64,000 nt of DNA from Gordonia rubripertincta (GTDB taxonomy: Bacteria; Actinomycetota; Actinomycetes; Mycobacteriales; Mycobacteriaceae): assembly GCF_038024875.1 (NCBI RefSeq), contig NZ_CP136136.1, positions 1,798,001 through 1,862,000 on the forward strand. Reading direction: 5' to 3'. Positions 25,554 to 34,724 of this stretch are shown one piece after another. Position 1 is the stretch's first letter, and every line of letters begins with the position of its first letter. The notes under the pieces are model-generated. The model ran no database searches. It was not told where the DNA came from and was given only the letters and a program-made list of their open reading frames with translations. Both the position numbers and the translations under genes were made by a program.

Positions 25554-26768
25554 ATGGCGCAGAAAGGTAGTCCCGAGGTGACCCAGAGCCGAGGTCGGCA
25601 TCGTAAACGTCGGACCCCGAGTGGTCCGTTGTTGTCGGTGACGTCTGCTGTTGTGGCAGTGTCGATCACTGCTGGTGCGGGTGCGGCGTTCGCTGTCCCG
25701 GAGCAGGGTGGCACCGATCCGTCGGATTCGGTGCCGGGTCAGGGGGTACGAGTCCGTCGGATGTTGCGCCGGGTGCCCCGGCTCCGGGCGATGCAGTGGT
25801 CCAACCGGTCGTCGTCCCGGGTCCGGGTTCGATTCCGGGTCCGCCGGTCGAGGCTCCGTACCAGCCGTACGACCAGTCGCTGTCGCAGAGTTACCAGCAG
25901 CCGTACTCGCCGGCGATCACCAATCCTGTTGGGCCGCGGGTCACTCCGCCGGTGCGTCCGATCGCGCCGCCGCCGGACAAGATCCGTGTGGGTAACTTCG
26001 TCACCGACATCCCGAAGGGCTTGTCGAAGAAGGACGTCAACTCGATCAATGCGTGGTCGGCGTATGGCGAGGCGAAGATCGCTCAGGGTTTGATCTCGGT
26101 GGGTGTGCCGGAGGACGAGGCGAGTCGTCGTGCTGCTGCCACGATCATCGGTGTGATGGCCGGTGGAACGGCTGGTGCTGTTGCGCTGGGTATTCCGTCG
26201 GCGGTGGTTGGTGCTGTTGGTGGGGCCGGGGTCGGTGCCGTCGCCGGTGCGATCGTCGGGTCCTTGCCTCCTTACCACATCTTGGGGTGGTCCGGGCGCG
26301 GCGATTGGGGCCGGAGCCGGTGCTGCGATCGGAGGCGTCGGTGTTGGCGTGGCCGGAGCTGCACTTGGATTCGCAATTGGTGGCACCGCAGGCGGTCTGC
26401 TTGCGTACTCACTCGGTGCAGGCGACCCCGGGGCTAATCCGGATGAACCATGGAAGAACGACAGCCCCCGACACGCGTTGCCGGAGAACGGCGGCTTGAA
26501 CCAGTTCGAATTCCACCTATCGGCGGAGGACGCTCGTCGTTCAGGTCTGCCGGCAGTCGATTACGTCGTGAACAACCGTGGAGATGTGGACGTCAAGGTC
26601 GGGTCTTCGGTCCACAAGTGGTCCGGTCAGCAGGCTCGCTCGCCGTATGCCGTGTTCGGTCCGCATGCTGAGAAGTCCGTTCGGGACTGGACTAGGGCGC
26701 AGTCGGACAACCTGAAGAAGACCATTCCGGGGAGTGAAGTTCTCTGGCCCGGGGAACTGTCCAGGTAA
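25554..26768 (+). pseudogene. exported glycine-zipper protein broken by two opposite frameshifts
   Basis: Three consecutive frames together read like one secreted protein of about 400 residues. Frame one (25554 to about 25745) gives a basic N-terminus and signal peptide ending in AFAVPEQ. Frame two (about 25735-26275) gives GTSPSDVAPGAPAPGD, a Pro-rich stretch, VGNFVTDIPKGLSKKDVNS and a glycine-zipper helix. Frame three (about 26280-26768) continues the glycine zipper (AAIGAGAGAAIGG) into a soluble C-terminal domain. The first shift corresponds to one missing base, the second to one extra. Either the gene is dead or the assembly has two errors; the coding character of all three parts favours a recent or artefactual break. 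Confidence 0.7.
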
Positions 26769-26891
26769 TAGTTGCTCCGTTTCGCGTAAAGCTACTCGAC
26801 CAGGTCGCAACCGTGTTGTCCGCACTGAATGAAATTGCAAGCGAGGAAGACACGTTCAACGCGCCCGTGAAGGGCGGTCGAAGGGAGATCG

Positions 26892-27371
26892 ATGAAGAAG
26901 TTACTAGTGGCGCTTGCCGGGGTTATTGCGGCGGCGATGGGTCTGGTTGGTGTTGGGACGGCCTCGGCCGCACCGGTTCCACAAGTCTCGCCGACCGGGT
27001 ACAACTTCGGAACGTTCGGTGACCATGCCTCGTGTCGCGGTGCGATCAATGTGACGGTGGATGCACCAGCGAAGAAGCGTGGAGTTGTGCGGGTGACGGC
27101 GCGATCGCACGGCTTTACCGGAGACGGTGCCGGATGGAAACGAAATCCCAAGTGTCGCGTACTCTTCGGGAATTTCTTTACCAGCGTGCGTGGGTACAAC
27201 CTTGAAAAGTGGGTAAGCGGAACGTTCGGGCCGAGGCCAGGGGAGAAAAAGGTCTGGGAGATTGCCACGGGATCCGGTCCCGTCAGTCTTGGGTTCGGCG
27301 GTTTCTCGCCTAATAGTCAGGTTCGGGTGCCCGCCGGTTATGGGGCGACGATCTACATGCTGGTTCCCTGA
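26892..27371 (+). CDS. small exported protein (159 aa), hypothetical
   Basis: This protein has a clear Sec signal peptide (MKKLLVALAGVIAAAMG to ASAAP, about residue 27). The mature domain has about 130 residues rich in Gly, aromatic and basic residues, with two cysteines (SCRG, KCRV) and a beta-rich end (SLGFGGFSPNSQVRVPAGYG). The ATG at 26892 follows AGGGAG. GC content is visibly lower than in the flanking genes, which fits recent acquisition. I do not recognise the family. It lies in the exported-protein run between the broken glycine-zipper gene and the MinD-like gene. Confidence 0.65.
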   Translation: MKKLLVALAGVIAAAMGLVGVGTASAAPVPQVSPTGYNFGTFGDHASCRGAINVTVDAPAKKRGVVRVTARSHGFTGDGAGWKRNPKCRVLFGNFFTSVRGYNLEKWVSGTFGPRPGEKKVWEIATGSGPVSLGFGGFSPNSQVRVPAGYGATIYMLVP

Positions 27372-27478
27372 CTCTTCCCGTGGTGCCGTTCACTGTTCGT
27401 GGACACGCGCCGAATGGCCCGGCGGGCGCGCCTCAGTCGATTGGGTACGGCGCCTACCTTCTGGTTCCATAAGGACCG

Positions 27479-28183
27479 ATGACTGCTGCAACACCTCGCG
27501 ACGGCGACCCGCAGATCTGGGATGAGCGGGCCGTTGTCGTCTGCGGAACCGCCGGCGGGGTCGGCACTTCTGTCGTGTCGGCTCTCCTCGCCGAACATCG
27601 CGCCGCATCGAGCCTCGGCCTGCTCTCGTGGTGGGTCGACGCATCTGGCAACGACTGCGACATCGAACTCCGCCTCCGCGGAACCGGCAACGAAGAGTTG
27701 CTGCGCACCGCGTCGGGCACGGGCCTGTGGCTGCCGCCTGACGAAGCGGCGGTCACCGATGCCGTCGTCGAGGTGTGGCGGCAGGGAGCAGTACCGGTGC
27801 TCGACGCCGGGGCGCATCCGCTGACACTGCTGCCCGAACTTGCCGAGGACGACCTCCCGAATCTCACGCCCGTCCTCGTGATCAGCCCACGCCCCGACCT
27901 GCTCAACCGGGCACGCGTCATCTTCACGGAGTGGGACCGCGCCGGCGTACTCGAGAACACCGTCGTCGTGATCGCCTCCCAGCTGCCGGTACAGCAGCAG
28001 ACGGGCCTCGCGGACATGCTCGTCGGTGTGGTGTCCGGGGCGGTCGGCACGGTGATCGGCCTCGACTACGACCCGGTTCTCGGCGCCGGGACCTCACTCG
28101 ACCAGGACGCTCGACGCGGGTTCCTGCCTGCAACGGTCGAGTCCATCGCGAAACTCGCGGCAGCTACGTCGAACCGGCACTGA
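27479..28183 (+). CDS. MinD/ParA-like protein with degenerate P-loop
   Basis: This soluble protein of 234 residues follows the MinD/SIMIBI pattern: VVVCGTAGGVGTSVVSALLA at the P-loop, WWVDASGNDCDIELRL at switch I, VPVLDAGAH at the Walker B position, and a C-terminal VIGLDYDPVLG. The Walker A lacks the second conserved Lys (GTS instead of GKT) and the signature Lys of deviant Walker A (KGG becomes AGG). Nucleotide hydrolysis is therefore doubtful. The ATG at 27479 follows AAGGA. Similar degenerate ATPases occur with actinobacterial secretion and conjugation loci, which may fit the neighbouring membrane and exported proteins. Confidence 0.65.
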   Translation: MTAATPRDGDPQIWDERAVVVCGTAGGVGTSVVSALLAEHRAASSLGLLSWWVDASGNDCDIELRLRGTGNEELLRTASGTGLWLPPDEAAVTDAVVEVWRQGAVPVLDAGAHPLTLLPELAEDDLPNLTPVLVISPRPDLLNRARVIFTEWDRAGVLENTVVVIASQLPVQQQTGLADMLVGVVSGAVGTVIGLDYDPVLGAGTSLDQDARRGFLPATVESIAKLAAATSNRH

Positions 28184-28191
28184 CGGCGATT

Positions 28192-28240
28192 CCAGAGTGC
28201 GGCCTGAGTGCCGGAAAACGGCACCCAGGCCGCACTCTGG
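28192..28240. repeat. dispersed hairpin repeat, copy 1 (probable terminator)
   Basis: CCAGAGTGCGGCCTG, one mismatch, and GTGCCG form a 22-position stem around the loop GAAAA. It follows the MinD-like gene. A diverged copy with the same stem ends and GGAAAG-type loop region occurs at 39271-39317, so this is a repeat family and not a single terminator. Confidence 0.75.
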
Positions 28241-28289
28241 AAAACCGGGCCCTTTCGAAACAGGTCTCGAAGGTGCAGCATGGGGCAGT

Positions 28290-28958
28290 ATGACCGGGTC
28301 CACGCGCACACCGCTCAATGCCAAGCAGGTCACCGAGGTCGTCGCCGACCCGTGGCGCGTCGTCGCCGACAAACTCGTGGCCGCCTACCGCACCGGTTCG
28401 ATGGTGCGGGGTCTCGAGTTCGTGACCAGGATCGTCGACGCGGCAGAGGAAGCCAACCATCATCCCGACGTCGACCTGCGTTACGGCTCAGTGCATCTCG
28501 CTCTCACGACACACAGTGCGCATCAGCTGACCGAAGCCGATGTGGCGCTGGCCAACCGGATCACCGGGATCGCCGCCGAGATGGCGCTCGAGAAACTCGT
28601 GGGCCCGGTGACGGCGATCGAACTCGCGATCGACGCCATGGACATCGGTGCGATCCGGCCGTTCTGGCAGGCAGTCCTGGGTTACTCCGACGGGAATGAC
28701 AGGGAACTCGCCGAGCTCGCCGACCCGACCGGGCGGCTGCCGTCGGTGTGGTTCCAGCAGATGGATGAGGCTCGCCCGCAACGCAACCGGATTCACTTCG
28801 ACCTGTGCCTACCGCATGACGAGGTGCACGAACGACTGCAAGCGGCGATCACCGCCGGTGGGCAACTGCTCTCGGACGAGTTCGCACCGGCGTGGTGGAT
28901 TCTCGCCGACCCCGAGGGCAACGAGATCTGCCTATGCACCTGGCAGGAGCAGGACTGA
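28290..28958 (+). CDS. pterin-4a-carbinolamine dehydratase fused to VOC domain
   Basis: This 222-residue protein has two domains. Residues 1-100 are a PCD/DCoH dehydratase with the signature EEANHHPDVDLRYGSVHLAL, which dehydrates 4a-hydroxytetrahydropterin. Residues 110-222 are a VOC (glyoxalase-fold) domain starting AIELAIDAMDIGAIRPFWQAVLGY and ending ADPEGNEICLCTW. The fusion occurs in actinobacteria, but its physiological substrate is not established; no aromatic amino acid hydroxylase gene is adjacent. The ATG at 28290 gives the family start. Confidence 0.85.
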   Translation: MTGSTRTPLNAKQVTEVVADPWRVVADKLVAAYRTGSMVRGLEFVTRIVDAAEEANHHPDVDLRYGSVHLALTTHSAHQLTEADVALANRITGIAAEMALEKLVGPVTAIELAIDAMDIGAIRPFWQAVLGYSDGNDRELAELADPTGRLPSVWFQQMDEARPQRNRIHFDLCLPHDEVHERLQAAITAGGQLLSDEFAPAWWILADPEGNEICLCTWQEQD

Positions 28959-28975
28959 GACACCTGCGGAACGAA

Positions 28976-29012
28976 ACAAGCCGGTTCGATCGAGATGATC
29001 GAACCGGCTTGT
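28976..29012. terminator. bidirectional terminator hairpin
   Basis: A perfect 16-bp stem (ACAAGCCGGTTCGATC with its complement) around the 5-base loop GAGAT lies between the convergent PCD-VOC and malic enzyme genes, 11 bases from the malic enzyme stop. Confidence 0.85.
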
Positions 29013-29023
29013 GACACATGAAC

Positions 29024-30244
29024 TTACGAGCAGAGACCCTCGTCCTGCGCTGCCTTGGCGACCGCGGCCGCGACAGCCGGTGCGACCCGGTCATCGAGCG
29101 GGCTCGGCACGATGCGGTCGGCGCGCAGGTCGTCAGAGGCCACCGAGAAGATCGCGTCTGCCGCAGCGATCTTCATACCCTCGCTGATCCGGCGTGCACC
29201 TGCGTCGAGTGCGCCCTTGAAGACGCCCGGGAAGGCGAGCACGTTGTTGATCTGATTCGGGAAGTCGCTGCGTCCGGTTGCGACGACGGCCGCGTGCTTG
29301 GCGGCGACCTCGGGGTGGATCTCCGGATCGGGGTTCGACAGTGCGAACACGATCGAGTCGTCGCTCATCGACGCGATGATCTCCTCGGGGATGAGGCCGG
29401 CCGAGACGCCGATGAAGGCGTCGGCACCGTCGAGGGCCTCCACCGCGCCGCCGGTGAGGCCGCGCGGGTTGGTGCGCGAGGCCAAGTCGGCCTTCGACTC
29501 GTTCAGACCGTCGCGGCCCTCGGAGACGATGCCCTTCGAGTCGAGCACGATGACGTCGGTGATGCCGACGGCGAGCAGGATGTTGGCGCACGCCACACCC
29601 GCGGCGCCGGCGCCGGAGATGACGACGCGGAGGGTGGTGATGTCACGGCCGAGGTGGGTGACGGCGCCCTTCAGGGCGGCGAGAACCACGATCGCGGTGC
29701 CGTGCTGGTCGTCGTGCATGACCGGGCAGTCGAGGGCCTCGATCACACGACGCTCGATCTCGAAGCAGCGCGGTGCGGAGATGTCCTCGAGGTTGACCGC
29801 ACCGAAGCTAGGGCGCAGGCGGATCAGGGTCTCGACGATCTCGTCGGGATCCTTGGTGTCGAGAACGATCGGGATCGAGTTGAGTCCGGCGAAGCTGCGG
29901 AACAGTGCGGACTTGCCCTCCATGACCGGCAGCGACGCACGCGGGCCGATGTCACCGAGGCCGAGCACGGCCGATCCGTCGCTCACCACGGCAACCAGGC
30001 GGTCGGTCCAGGTGTACTTGTTCACCAGGGTGGCGTCGGTGTCGATCGCGCGCGACACCTGGGCGACGCCCGGGGTGTAGGCGATCGACAAGTCACGCTG
30101 GGTGTCGATGGGTGCCCGCAGCTCGACCGACAGCTTGCCGCCGGCATGCGCCAAGAAGATCTCGTCGTCGGTGATCGGCAGATCGGCAATGGTCGGTTCG
30201 GTGAAGGGGGTATCGCCCATACGTGTGTCCTCCGTGCTTGTCAC
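29024..30244 (-). CDS. NAD(P)-dependent malic enzyme
   Basis: This enzyme decarboxylates malate to pyruvate with reduction of NAD(P). The protein has 406 residues from GTG 30244, or 398 from ATG 30220. It shows YTPGVAQVSRAI, the metal-binding region NLEDISAPRCFEIE and DDQHGTAIV, the nucleotide fold VVISGAGAAGVA, and ALSNPDPEI with SDFPNQINNVLAFPGVF. This is the short bacterial form without a phosphotransacetylase domain. Each candidate start has its own Shine-Dalgarno sequence (AGGAGGA before GTG, GGAGGAC before ATG), so both could be used. Cofactor preference cannot be set by eye. Confidence 0.92.
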   Translation of the reverse strand: MTSTEDTRMGDTPFTEPTIADLPITDDEIFLAHAGGKLSVELRAPIDTQRDLSIAYTPGVAQVSRAIDTDATLVNKYTWTDRLVAVVSDGSAVLGLGDIGPRASLPVMEGKSALFRSFAGLNSIPIVLDTKDPDEIVETLIRLRPSFGAVNLEDISAPRCFEIERRVIEALDCPVMHDDQHGTAIVVLAALKGAVTHLGRDITTLRVVISGAGAAGVACANILLAVGITDVIVLDSKGIVSEGRDGLNESKADLASRTNPRGLTGGAVEALDGADAFIGVSAGLIPEEIIASMSDDSIVFALSNPDPEIHPEVAAKHAAVVATGRSDFPNQINNVLAFPGVFKGALDAGARRISEGMKIAAADAIFSVASDDLRADRIVPSPLDDRVAPAVAAAVAKAAQDEGLCS

Positions 30245-30487
30245 GGTCGGGTCCTCCTGAATACCGCGAAACGCGGGTTGCATCGTCTCGCCGGCCACGC
30301 TGCCCGCGAGCTATCGAGATCGCATCGACGCGAGAGCGGGTAGCCCGGCGGGCGCGAATCAGGGCGCGTGAGCGGGGTGACGCTCGTTACGGCCGCATTA
30401 AGTGTCTCACTGCTTGGGACCGTCCCGGAAGGCGGGTCGGCGCTGGTGACGACGCCATGCGGCGTTGGTAAGGTACAACTTGTGTCT

Positions 30488-31138
30488 ATGTCGCATGCCT
30501 TCGCTGAATCCGCTGCTGAACGGGTATATGCCGAGGTCAAAGAGCAGATACTCACAAACGAGATCGCCGGTGGTGAGCTGATCAGCGAGGGTGAGATCGC
30601 CTCGAGGTGCTCGGTCAGCCGCACCCCCGTGCGCGAGGCATTCCTGCATCTCGAGACCGAGGGGTGGATGCGGCTCTACCCGAAGCGGGGTGCGCTCGTG
30701 GTGCCGATCGGCGACCGCGAGAAGCGTGACGTCGTCGACGCCCGACGCCTTCTCGAGAGTCACGCGGTCCGATCGGTCACGGCCCGCCCCGCTGCCGTGG
30801 CCGAGCTGGTCGAGCGACTCCGTGACAACCTCGACGCCCATCGACGGGCCGACGCGACCGACGTCGCCGAGTTCTCCCGGCTCGACGCCGAGTTCCACCA
30901 GCTCATCGCCGCGGCCGGCGACAACCCGCTCCTCGCCGACTTCTACACGACGCTGGGCGAGCGGCATCGCCGCATGACGATCGCCTCGGTGCATCGCGAC
31001 GCCGGGGTGGCGACGCGCATCCTCGCCGATCACCTCGAACTCCTCGGCGCCGTCGAGTCCACCGACGCCGACCGTTTCGAACACCTTCTGGCCGGGCACC
31101 TCGCCGGTGTCCACGACCTCCCGGGGGAACTCGCATGA
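30488..31138 (+). CDS. GntR-family (FadR/FCD subclass) regulator
   Basis: This regulator of 216 residues has an N-terminal winged helix (AAERVYAEVKEQILTNEIAGG, then EIASRCSVSRTPVREAFLHLETEGW) and an all-helical FCD ligand domain with possible metal ligands (LDAEFHQLIAAAGDNPLL, HLELLGAVE). An in-frame GTG at 30482 is an alternative start. The stop overlaps the start of the MFS gene (ATGA), so the two are coupled; control of the transporter by its substrate is the likely arrangement. It diverges from malic enzyme. Confidence 0.9.
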   Translation: MSHAFAESAAERVYAEVKEQILTNEIAGGELISEGEIASRCSVSRTPVREAFLHLETEGWMRLYPKRGALVVPIGDREKRDVVDARRLLESHAVRSVTARPAAVAELVERLRDNLDAHRRADATDVAEFSRLDAEFHQLIAAAGDNPLLADFYTTLGERHRRMTIASVHRDAGVATRILADHLELLGAVESTDADRFEHLLAGHLAGVHDLPGELA

Positions 31139-32358
31139 TCGACAACCGCAACCGCTTCGGATGGCCCGCCGTCTTCGCGGCCGCGTGGGGCGGCAACGAG
31201 TTCACCCCGCTGCTGGTCATGTACCGGCAGATCACCGATCTGTCGCCGGTCGTCGTCGACGCCCTGCTGTTCGCCTACGTGCTCGGTATCGTTCCCGCCC
31301 TGCTGATCGGCGGGCCGCTGTCGGACCGGTTCGGTCGGCGGCCGCTCATGCTTCCGGCGCCGGTGTTCGCGGCGCTGGGCTCGGTATTGCTGGCCGCAGG
31401 ATCTCAGTCGGCGGCCCTGCTGACCGTGGGACGCATCTGCAGTGGCATCGCACTCGGCTTGTCGATGGCGGTGGGCGGAAGCTGGATCAAGGAGCTGTCC
31501 GACCGCGACGGTGCACGGGCCGGAGCCGGCGCCGGTCGCGCGGCGATGAGCCTGACCGCAGGCTTCGGTGTCGGCGCAGGCGTCGCCGGTGTCCTCGCTG
31601 AGTGGGGTCCGTGGCCGCATGTGCTGCCGTACCTGGTGAACATCGCGATCGCGGTCTGCGCGCTCGCCCTCCTGACGGTCGTGCCGGAGACGCGCTTCCG
31701 CAGTTCGACGCCGGGCCGTCTGATCGACGACCTGCGCATCCCGGCTGCCGGTCACCGGCGGTTCATGTTCGTCGTCCTTCCGGTCGCGCCGTGGGTCTTC
31801 GGTGCCGCGGCGTCGGCGTACGCGATCATCCCGGCGCTGATGTCGGCACGGACCTCCGGAGCGCCGATCGCCTTCGCCGCCCTGTGCTGCGTCCTCGGAC
31901 TCGGCGCCGGGTTCGGCATCCAGTCTGTGGGTCGCCGCATCGACATGCCGGGTAGCTCGCGGGGTGTCGTCGTCGCCCTCACGGCACTCGTCGCGGGCAT
32001 GCTGGTCGCTGCTCTGGCCGCGCACGTGCTCACGGTCTGGCTGTCCCTGGTCGCCGCGACCCTGCTGGGCTGCGGCTACGGCATGGCGCTGATCGCCGGC
32101 CTCCTCGAGGTGCAGCGCATCGCCGGGCCCGACGACCTCGCCGGCCTGACCGCAGTCTTCTACAGCGTCACCTACCTGGGCTTCGCCGTCCCCGCGCTCC
32201 TGGCGTGGATCACCGAGACCTGGACCTCGATCACCTACACCGAGATGTTCCTGTTCGGTGCGATCGCCGCGCTCGCTTGCCTCGCGGTCGCCATGTCGGG
32301 ACACACCAGGCATCCGCCCGGAGACGCGGCCGGTGGCCGTCGAGCTGCCGATGCGTGA
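31135..32358 (+). CDS. MFS transporter
   Basis: This major facilitator protein has 407 residues and about 12 helices. The loop 2-3 motif A is GGPLSDRFGRRPLML. TM1 (FGWPAVFAAAWGGNEFTPLLVMY) is unusual in carrying a charged residue, as in some drug or metabolite exporters. The long cytoplasmic loop falls after helix 6 near residue 190. It is translated from the ATG that overlaps the GntR stop. Substrate and direction are unknown; linkage to an FCD-type GntR regulator favours organic acid or amino-acid-like ligands. Confidence 0.9.
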   Translation: MIDNRNRFGWPAVFAAAWGGNEFTPLLVMYRQITDLSPVVVDALLFAYVLGIVPALLIGGPLSDRFGRRPLMLPAPVFAALGSVLLAAGSQSAALLTVGRICSGIALGLSMAVGGSWIKELSDRDGARAGAGAGRAAMSLTAGFGVGAGVAGVLAEWGPWPHVLPYLVNIAIAVCALALLTVVPETRFRSSTPGRLIDDLRIPAAGHRRFMFVVLPVAPWVFGAAASAYAIIPALMSARTSGAPIAFAALCCVLGLGAGFGIQSVGRRIDMPGSSRGVVVALTALVAGMLVAALAAHVLTVWLSLVAATLLGCGYGMALIAGLLEVQRIAGPDDLAGLTAVFYSVTYLGFAVPALLAWITETWTSITYTEMFLFGAIAALACLAVAMSGHTRHPPGDAAGGRRAADA

Positions 32359-32475
32359 CGAGGGCGTCGTCACCGGACAGTCGCACTGAGTCGACGCCGG
32401 GTACCCTGCTGAGTGTTTGGTCGGGGCCCGGCAGGGAGCAGAAACGGGTCCCACCGCGGGGTGTGACGAGCGAGT

Positions 32476-34597
32476 GTGGAAAGGCGCGGGGTGATGGTGC
32501 TGGCTGCGTGGGTCGTGATCGTGTCCGCGCTGCTGCTGATCCTGCCGGGCGCCTTGGTGGGTCGGCGGATGAATCTGCCCTGGCCGGTGGCGTTCGCGGC
32601 CGGACCGGCCATCACCTTCGCCCTGGTCTCCATCCTCACCGTCCTGTACTCGGCGGTCGGCTTCCAATGGAACGCGGTCTCGGCGCTCGTCGGCCTGGTC
32701 CTGGCGCTCGTCGGTGCTTGGCTGTACTCGCGCCTGCTCGGCACCGGTATCGGGCGTCGGCTCGCGCCGGCACCAGCGGACACCGGTGAGCGGCGCGTCG
32801 GGCGCACCGCGATTCTGCGCGCAGGGGCCGGCATCGGACTCGGCGGATTGATCATCGCCATCACCTGTATCCGGCCGGTCGCCAAGACCGCGTTCGCGGG
32901 ACTGAACAACATCTCGCAGGTGTGGGACTCGTTGTGGCACGCCAGTTCCCTGAGATGGATCGACGAGACGGGTGTCGGTTCGGCCATGCGCATGGGCGAG
33001 CTGATGAACTATGACACCCAAGGGTTCAATTACTACCCGAACACGTGGCATGCGCTGGGCGCCTTGCTGTTCCCGCTGACCGGCGCGAACCCCGTCGAGC
33101 TGTACAACACGTATTCGCCTGCGGCGCTGGCCGTCACGGTCCCGCTGGGTGTGGCGTCGTTGGCCTACTGGTTCGCCCGTCACCGCTACGACGTCGACAA
33201 CTCGGCGCTGATCGCCGGCACCGCCGCCGCCGTCGCCGCGCTGTTCCCGTCGCTGCCGTACGTCGAGGTGCAGCTGACCTCGGTGCCCAATGCCGTCGGC
33301 GTGAGCCTGGCTCCCGTCGCGGCGGTACTGGTTCTCAGCGTCGTGCGGGACCGGTCGCGGGTGGCGCCCGCGGCCCTGGCTGTGGCCGGTGTGACGGCAA
33401 CGCATCCGTCGGGTCTGATCCTCGTCGGCGTCATCGTCGGGCTGTGGTGGCTGTGTGAGGGGCTGTGGCGTCCGGCAACGAGCCGTCTCGCCGATCTCGC
33501 GACCCTCGCCGTCACCGCTGTCCTCACGATGGTCCTGATCTTCCCCGTGGTGATCGGCACGATCCGCGTCGCCGACACCAACGAACTCCCGTTCTTCGAC
33601 TTCCGGGAAGAGGGGATCGGAGTGTTGCGCGGGTTGGCGCAGGGCGCGTTCAACGGCACGATCCCGCTGGAGCTCGACCACTTCCCGCTCTGGCCGCTGA
33701 TCATCGTGACCGTCCTCGGCCTCGGGGTGCTGGCCTGGCTGCGCTGCTGGGCGGGACTCGCCGTGTGGTTGGTCTTTGCACTGGCGACGACCAACTCGGT
33801 GGTGTCGCTCGGTCCGCTGTCGTATCCGCTCGGCGCGATCGGCGGCTACTTCTACAACTCGCCGCACCGACTCACCTTCGTCGTCGCGATCTTCTCGGCC
33901 GCGGCCGCGGGTGTCGCGATCGGCGTGGCGGTGGTCGCGCTGATCGGCGTCGTCGGGCGGCGGTTCGGGCAGTCCGACGAGAAGTCCGTCAAGGGCACCG
34001 CTCGCGCGGGTTGGCTGGTCGCGTCGACGTACATGGTGCTGCTGGCGTTGATCGCCGGTGCCGCGGTGGTCCGCTACCCACCCCAACGCGCAGATCGCAT
34101 CGAAAGAGCGCGGCGGCAAGTACGTCGGTCCCGACGACCTCGCGGCCTACGCCTGGCTGGCCTCGCAACCCGACGCCCAGGACGTGCTCGTCCTGAACAA
34201 CCTCGACCAGGGCACCGGCTGGCTGTACCCGGTCACGGGCGTCACCCCGATGTTCCCGTTCTACCGGGCCAACGAGTTCTCCGACCGGCAGCGCGACCTC
34301 TTCTGGGGTGTCGCGAAGATCGGCGCCGACCCTGCGATCGACCAGATCGTCCGGGACATGAACGTGCACTACGTGATCGACTCCCCGACGAGCTACTGGG
34401 AGTTCCAGCGCGGCCGGCCCGACCCGGCGAACGGCCACCAGGGCGACCCGTTCCTCGAACTACGCGAGAACGGCGCTCCTGGATTGACCGAGGTGTTCCG
34501 CCGCGGCGAGGCCGTCGTCTACCGCGTCAACGACCTGGTCTACCCGTCTGTGCCGGCCGAAAATGCGCCGTCGGTCGAGGCGCCGCCTGCTGGCTGA
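32476..34597 (+). CDS. large polytopic membrane protein (DUF6541-like), with one apparent frameshift
   Basis: The protein would have about 706 residues, with some 12 or more membrane helices and a soluble C-terminal domain. It starts at GTG 32476 (or ATG 32494). The N-terminal frame runs to about 34078 (GAAVVRY) and the C-terminal frame (HPNAQIASKERGGKY) then continues one base out of phase. Removing a single C from the CCC run at 34077-34080 joins VVRY directly to HPNAQ. The C-terminal part resembles the periplasmic end of GT-C-like or DUF6541 envelope proteins (WHALGALLFPL, ATHPSG). Role in cell-envelope polysaccharide transfer is inferred. The shift may be a base-call error. Confidence 0.7.
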
Positions 34598-34724
34598 CCG
34601 ATTCGATTCCCGCTATCCGGATTCCTTCCCGCTGATCAAATCACGAATCCAGTCAGCGCAAGGGAAGCAGAACCGCGGCAGGGAAGTGCGCACGCGGGAA
34701 TCGGACTCGGGTTAGCGTCGAACC

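Noticed and set aside
31030..34119. Very long minus-strand open frame of 1029 codons opposite the GntR, MFS and membrane-protein genes
   Set aside because: It is a high-GC overprint: His/Arg/Asp/Gly-rich translation without domains, antisense to three genes with clear family motifs.
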